A DNA stretch of 8,129 bases, taken from the NCBI GenBank assembly GCA_003164475.1, contig PLTL01000216.1, positions 1 through 8,129 of the forward strand, given 5' to 3'. This DNA comes from Candidatus Dormiibacterota bacterium. GTDB taxonomy: Bacteria > Chloroflexota > Dormibacteria > UBA8260 > Bog-877. This document shows, piece by piece, positions 5,065-8,129 of this stretch (the stretch's first letter is position 1; every line of letters starts with the position of its first letter). Under the pieces are notes generated by a model that saw nothing but the letters and a program-made list of their open reading frames with translations, was not told where the DNA came from and did no database searches. A program made the translations under genes and the position numbers.

Positions 5065-5388
5065 TCAGCCGTTTGGGCCAGTGGGTGCTCGCCCTTCGCG
5101 TCCCCGACACTTCTCGATGGCGCAGTCGTCCATCAGCACGATATAGGCGGGCCACGCCGTCCCGAATCCGAGCACTGCCCACTCTCTCTCCTCCCTAGCA
5201 TGGGGCTCGGGCTTGAGATACTCGACGTCCCGCTGCCCGTACTGAGCCAGTGCCACTTTCTCGGGAAACTTGTGACGTCGCAGAGTCGTGCTGCCCGAGC
5301 GGATGGCGATGTCGAACAACCAGTCCGCCTTGCACACCACCCCGAAACCGAGTGCGGCCGGCGGAGCGGCCGACCTGAGGTAGGTCAC
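5065..5388 (-). CDS. 107-residue unknown protein, third gene of the TIGR04255 operon
   Basis: GTG start at 5388, four bases after the stop of the helix-turn-helix gene, with AAGGTAGGA as ribosome site overlapping that stop. I do not recognise the family. Visible features are a hydrophobic start (LGFGVV), CKADWLFDIAIRSG (19-32), a basic HKFPEK (39-44), the acidic segment EYLKPEPHAREEREW (56-70), then an aliphatic stretch (AVLGFG, AYIVLMDD) and two late cysteines (89, 94). It looks like a compact soluble protein. The frame also stays open upstream inside the helix-turn-helix gene, but that part reads as low-complexity chance sequence. The gene is 44 bases before the membrane mini-protein gene and may share its transcript. 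It could be the effector or a partner of the two genes before it. Confidence 0.65.
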   Translation of the reverse strand: MTYLRSAAPPAALGFGVVCKADWLFDIAIRSGSTTLRRHKFPEKVALAQYGQRDVEYLKPEPHAREEREWAVLGFGTAWPAYIVLMDDCAIEKCRGREGRAPTGPNG

Positions 5389-5392
5389 TGTC

Positions 5393-6067
5393 CTACCTTG
5401 CGGACTGCCCGCCGTTGGGGCGAGGTACGCGACGGGACCGTAGCAAGCGACGCATGCGGGCCCTGTCCTCGTCTGTTTCCGGGCTCTCGCTTGCGGACAG
5501 CATGGCATGCGGGGCCAACTGCTGCGCGGCCACGCTGGCGGCGTAGTCGCTAGCGCTCATCGTCATCACCTCTCGCCCCTGAAGATCGATGTCACCCGCC
5601 GGGGTAACTGCTAGGCGTTCAGCGTTAACCAGGTCACCGGACCGGATGAACTCGACTATTCGACCCCGGTAGGGATGGCCGTAAAAGGGCGACAGCACCA
5701 AGGCGGGAAATCCCGGACGGACCATCTTGAGCCGGCCGATCAGCGCTTGAAGATGATCGATCATCCGGACGATCTCGGGCCGGGGCTGCTGCGCTCCGCT
5801 CTTCCAACTGGCGACGTTGCGACGGTCACGGCCGAGAATGGCGGCCAAGTCACCGCTCGTCAGCTTTGCTTCGGCGCAGACGCTCTCGATAATTTGGCGC
5901 AGGCTCGGCACCGTGGGTGCGAGAGCCTCCAGATGGTCGCTCGTCGCCGACTCCCAGATCAGCCGGGCACCTCGATCTGGGCCAACCCAGGCCGAGGTAC
6001 CGCCACCGAGGGCTACCGACAAGTCAAGGAGCCTGACTCGCGCGGGGAGAGGGTATGCCTCGCTCAC
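5393..6067 (-). CDS. Helix-turn-helix DNA-binding protein (224 aa), partner of TIGR04255 protein
   Basis: Residues 56-112 form a Cro/Xre-like helix-turn-helix: IIESVCAEAKLTSGDLA, then AILGRDRRNVASWKSGAQQP, the recognition-helix pattern of Xre-type repressors, then a helix MIDHLQALIGRL. The N-terminal 50 residues and the C-terminal half are not a standard repressor. Residues 117-160 contain PGFPALVLSPFYGHPYRG and FIRSGDLVNAERLAVT, and a charged tail ends in RMRRLLRSRRVPRP. The GTG start at 6067 overlaps the TGA of the TIGR04255 gene by four bases. Such a protein could act as autoregulator or antitoxin for its operon, or bind invading DNA; the sequence does not decide between these. Confidence 0.78.
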   Translation of the reverse strand: MSEAYPLPARVRLLDLSVALGGGTSAWVGPDRGARLIWESATSDHLEALAPTVPSLRQIIESVCAEAKLTSGDLAAILGRDRRNVASWKSGAQQPRPEIVRMIDHLQALIGRLKMVRPGFPALVLSPFYGHPYRGRIVEFIRSGDLVNAERLAVTPAGDIDLQGREVMTMSASDYAASVAAQQLAPHAMLSASESPETDEDRARMRRLLRSRRVPRPNGGQSAR

Positions 6068-6912
6068 GGCTGGCCTCCAAAAGCGCGCAGATAGTCGTCG
6101 GTCACTGCCCAGCGGAAGAAACGGTATTGGCGCTCGGCGAATCTGCGACTCAGATCGATAAGCTCACCCGGCGAGAAGGGAGAGACGCTCGTACTGAAGA
6201 CGTCGACGTCGAGTACGAAAGCCCGATGCTGAGCCGGCGGGATGCTGAGGTCATAGGTCAGCCTGGGTTCTACGATTCCCCAACGGGCCTGCAGCATCGA
6301 CTGCTCATCGGCACGGTAGAGAGCGTCCACCAGTTCCCGCTGGCGGGTGGCACCATCACCGAGCTCGGCGGCCAGGTCGCCGGCCACCTCGGCCCGGAGC
6401 AAGCTGCTCAACTCGAGCAGGAGGGCGTCATCCTCGACGCGAGAGATGTAGCGAATCCCCAGTCGGTCCGTCAGGGGTGGGGCGAGGAGGCCGTGGAGGG
6501 CCTCTAGGGCGCGGCGGAACCTGCTGAGGAAGTCGGCGCGAGATGTGTAGTGGCGCGCCGAGACGCTCAGGAAGCCGTTCGAGACCGAGACCACCCAACC
6601 CGTCTCATCGACCCCAGCCATCCGCCAGACCCACTGCGTCCTAGGCGTGGGCCCGCCGGGACCGAACTCGATGCTGATCTCCTCGTCCCTCCGGAGGACG
6701 GGGTAGTCGTGCCGGAGCTGGTCATGGAGGCTCCGGACAGTGCCTGGGTCGTCGAGTCGGAGTTCGGTCGGAAAGCGCACCTGGCCGACCACCAGGGCAA
6801 GCGGTGCCGCCGGCAAGGAGATCTCGTCCACCGGAGGCCCGAAGGGGGTCTCGATCACGCGCTTAGAGTACCTCTCCGGGCCCTTCGTAGGGAAGTTGGA
6901 TGGGAAGTTCAC
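6064..6912 (-). CDS. TIGR04255-family protein (sporadically distributed, unknown function)
   Basis: Matches the pattern of the TIGR04255 family by recognition. PPVDEISL (26-33) corresponds to its PPVxEVVL opening and VGQVRF (42-47) follows. The middle has WVVSVSNGFLSVSARHY (106-122) and a helix RFRRALEAL, the hallmark LTDRLGIRYISRVE is at 147-160, and the C-terminal segment is RFAERQYRFFRWAVTDDYLRAFG (257-279). At 282 residues it has the usual family length. The family is patchily distributed and has no established biochemical role that I know. Start: GTG 6912 gives ~25 residues before the conserved block and may be leaderless (a GACAAT box at 6916-6921). An in-frame GTG at 6858 with GGAGAGG upstream is an alternative. 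It is the first gene of a compact operon 99 bp from an integrase, which fits an accessory or defence-type role. Confidence 0.82.
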   Translation of the reverse strand: MNFPSNFPTKGPERYSKRVIETPFGPPVDEISLPAAPLALVVGQVRFPTELRLDDPGTVRSLHDQLRHDYPVLRRDEEISIEFGPGGPTPRTQWVWRMAGVDETGWVVSVSNGFLSVSARHYTSRADFLSRFRRALEALHGLLAPPLTDRLGIRYISRVEDDALLLELSSLLRAEVAGDLAAELGDGATRQRELVDALYRADEQSMLQARWGIVEPRLTYDLSIPPAQHRAFVLDVDVFSTSVSPFSPGELIDLSRRFAERQYRFFRWAVTDDYLRAFGGQP

Positions 6913-7011
6913 CAGATTGTCACCGCTGATCCCTCATCGCCAGGCCTGGTGGGGTGCAGCCGGCTGCCTCCCCGCCGTTCACGGGCTAGCATCGGGCAGC
7001 CGCCACCCGGC
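6913..7011. other. Gap between integrase 3' end and TIGR04255 operon
   Basis: This 99-bp gap must contain the operon promoter unless the operon is read through from the integrase. A weak GACAAT -10-like box lies at 6916-6921 on the minus strand, placing transcription start near GTG 6912. No clear -35 box or terminator hairpin is visible. Confidence 0.35.
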
Positions 7012-8129
7012 TCACTCCCCCTTCGTCCAGGCCTCCTCCGCCTTCTTGGCTATCTCCCGGTCCTGCTCTTCGAGGCCGTGGCCGTAGATGGAGAGGAGGG
7101 TGATCGTGGAGTGGCCGCCGCGGCGGGCGACCGCCTGGGGGGTGTGGCCGGCGGCCAACCAGGCGCTGAGTGCCGAGTGACGCAAGTCATGGACCCGCAG
7201 CCGCCAGTGCTGCTCGCCGCAGCGGGCGCAGCGGGGGGCGCCCGAGTACTCGGGGTAGGGCAGCAAAGCGATAACCCCGCGGCCACGTTTCGTGGTTCGG
7301 TCGTCGCGGCAAAGAAAGCGATCGATCTGAGCGAGCTGGAGGCCCCGATACAGGGCCGGGGCGAGGGCGCTCTGGGGCAGATAGCCGCCGCGCTCGGATT
7401 CCCAGACCAGCCGGTGCGGATCATCCCGGTCCCCGGAGCGCAGCCTCAGGTAGGCGGACAGCGCCTTTTCCAGGTGCTCCGGCACCTCCACCTGTCGACG
7501 AGAGGCTCGCGACTTGGTATCCCCCTCCTCGGTCACGTCGTGGCTACCTGGGCGCACTCGGGTGGTCCGCTCGATGCTGATGGAGTGCTCCCCCCACACC
7601 GTGTGCCGATCGTCCAGCCGCAGCGCCCTCAGCTCGCCGGCGCGCAAACCTAGCTCTGCCAGGTATGCGATGGCGAGCAGGCGGGAGTCGGCGGGGTCGG
7701 CCAGGCAGGCGCGGATCAGGCGCCGCCTCTCGTCCGTTTCCAGCACCATGGGCAGCCGCGACGATCTCTGCTTGGGTGCGGGAGCGTCCCGCACCGGGTT
7801 GGTGACGGTGAGCTCCTCCCCCACCGCGTCGCGGAAGGCGACCCGAAGCAGAGCGTGAAGGTGGTGGAGGGTGAGGTCGCTCCATCCCCGCTCGGGGCTC
7901 TTCTGGTTGCGACCCGGTTCGGCTTGGCGGCGGAGGACGGCGGTGACGTCGGAGGGGCGGATGTCGGCGAGCCGCTTACCCGTCCAGGCGCCCTCCTCGA
8001 GGATGGGATGGAGCAGCCCCACGGCCCGCCGGCGGGTCGAGGGGCGCCACGCCGCCGGCTGCCCGCGGGTCTCGTCCGCCACCCCCTCCCTCCGCCAGCC
8101 CTCGGCGGTCCAGCTCTGGGCCCGGGCCC
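7012..8129 (-). CDS. Tyrosine recombinase / phage-type integrase (N-terminus beyond right edge)
   Basis: Site-specific recombinase that would integrate and excise the element. Numbered from the internal GTG at 8082, the catalytic set is complete: Arg147 (ELGLRAGELRAL), Lys190 (TKSRASRR), His298-x2-Arg301 (VHDLRHS), His324 (RGGHST) and Tyr333 (SIYGH). Residues 1-100 are the SAM-like core-binding domain (WRPSTRRRAV, RPSDVTAVLR, HLHALLRVAF). The frame continues without a stop to the window edge, with integrase-like sequence (SWTAEGWRREG) upstream of that GTG, so the true start is outside. Unusual is a ~45-residue insertion before HxxR with Cys258, Cys285-x2-Cys288 and His292, which could bind zinc. 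Integrases often sit next to their att site; none could be identified. Confidence 0.92.
   Translation of the reverse strand, partial: ARAQSWTAEGWRREGVADETRGQPAAWRPSTRRRAVGLLHPILEEGAWTGKRLADIRPSDVTAVLRRQAEPGRNQKSPERGWSDLTLHHLHALLRVAFRDAVGEELTVTNPVRDAPAPKQRSSRLPMVLETDERRRLIRACLADPADSRLLAIAYLAELGLRAGELRALRLDDRHTVWGEHSISIERTTRVRPGSHDVTEEGDTKSRASRRQVEVPEHLEKALSAYLRLRSGDRDDPHRLVWESERGGYLPQSALAPALYRGLQLAQIDRFLCRDDRTTKRGRGVIALLPYPEYSGAPRCARCGEQHWRLRVHDLRHSALSAWLAAGHTPQAVARRGGHSTITLLSIYGHGLEEQDREIAKKAEEAWTKGE

Noticed and set aside
6550..7653. Plus-strand open frame of 367 codons, the longest frame in the window
   Set aside because: Antisense to both the TIGR04255 gene and the integrase, spanning two genes with strong family motifs.
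1..8129. CRISPR array, tRNA or rRNA genes
   Set aside because: No regularly spaced short repeats and no recognisable tRNA arms or T-loop motifs were seen on either strand; the repeats present are two-copy and 46-158 bp long.

Overview
The window is high-GC DNA that looks like part of an accessory or integrative region of a high-GC bacterium, most likely an actinobacterium. The basis is codon bias, frequent GTG/TTG starts, strong GGAGG-type ribosome sites and the protein families present. The host was not identified. All eight intact or edge-cut genes I accept lie on the minus strand; only a gene remnant is on the plus strand. No tRNA, rRNA, CRISPR array or intact transposase was seen.

Reading in the direction of transcription (right to left): a tyrosine recombinase/integrase is cut by the right edge (7012-8129). 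After a 99-bp gap comes a tightly packed set of genes: a TIGR04255-family protein (6064-6912), a 224-residue helix-turn-helix protein (5393-6067, 4-bp overlap), a 107-residue unknown protein (5065-5388), a 63-residue single-span membrane protein (4829-5020) and a zinc-ribbon protein (4371-4832, 4-bp overlap). The spacing suggests one transcript of up to five genes.

From about 4433 to 850 the region is a mosaic of duplicated pieces. It holds the 3' end of a phage-type DUF5131 (Gp37/Gp68) gene on the plus strand and two related 46-bp palindromes. It also holds a paralogue of the zinc-ribbon gene (3157-3744), a proline/serine/threonine-rich membrane-anchored or lipoprotein gene (1652-2569), and a scrambled relic of a Lon-like gene near 2773-2875. 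A ~157-bp promoter/leader cassette (2557-2713 and 3775-3932) stands in front of two unrelated genes, the lipoprotein and the zinc-ribbon protein, with the same start-codon context. A second ~158-bp repeat pair (1282-1440 and 3929-4086) carries a perfect 12-bp palindrome. About 430 bp at 849-1281 has no convincing gene.

At the left edge lies the N-terminal part of a Lon-like AAA+ ATPase (1-810) with a much shortened N-terminal domain; its C-terminus is outside the window.

The most promising candidate for an undescribed system is the TIGR04255 / helix-turn-helix / small-protein operon beside the integrase, possibly extended by the membrane mini-protein and zinc-ribbon gene. A second theme is reuse of one promoter-leader cassette in front of different accessory genes. 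Any defence or toxin-antitoxin function is inference from context only.
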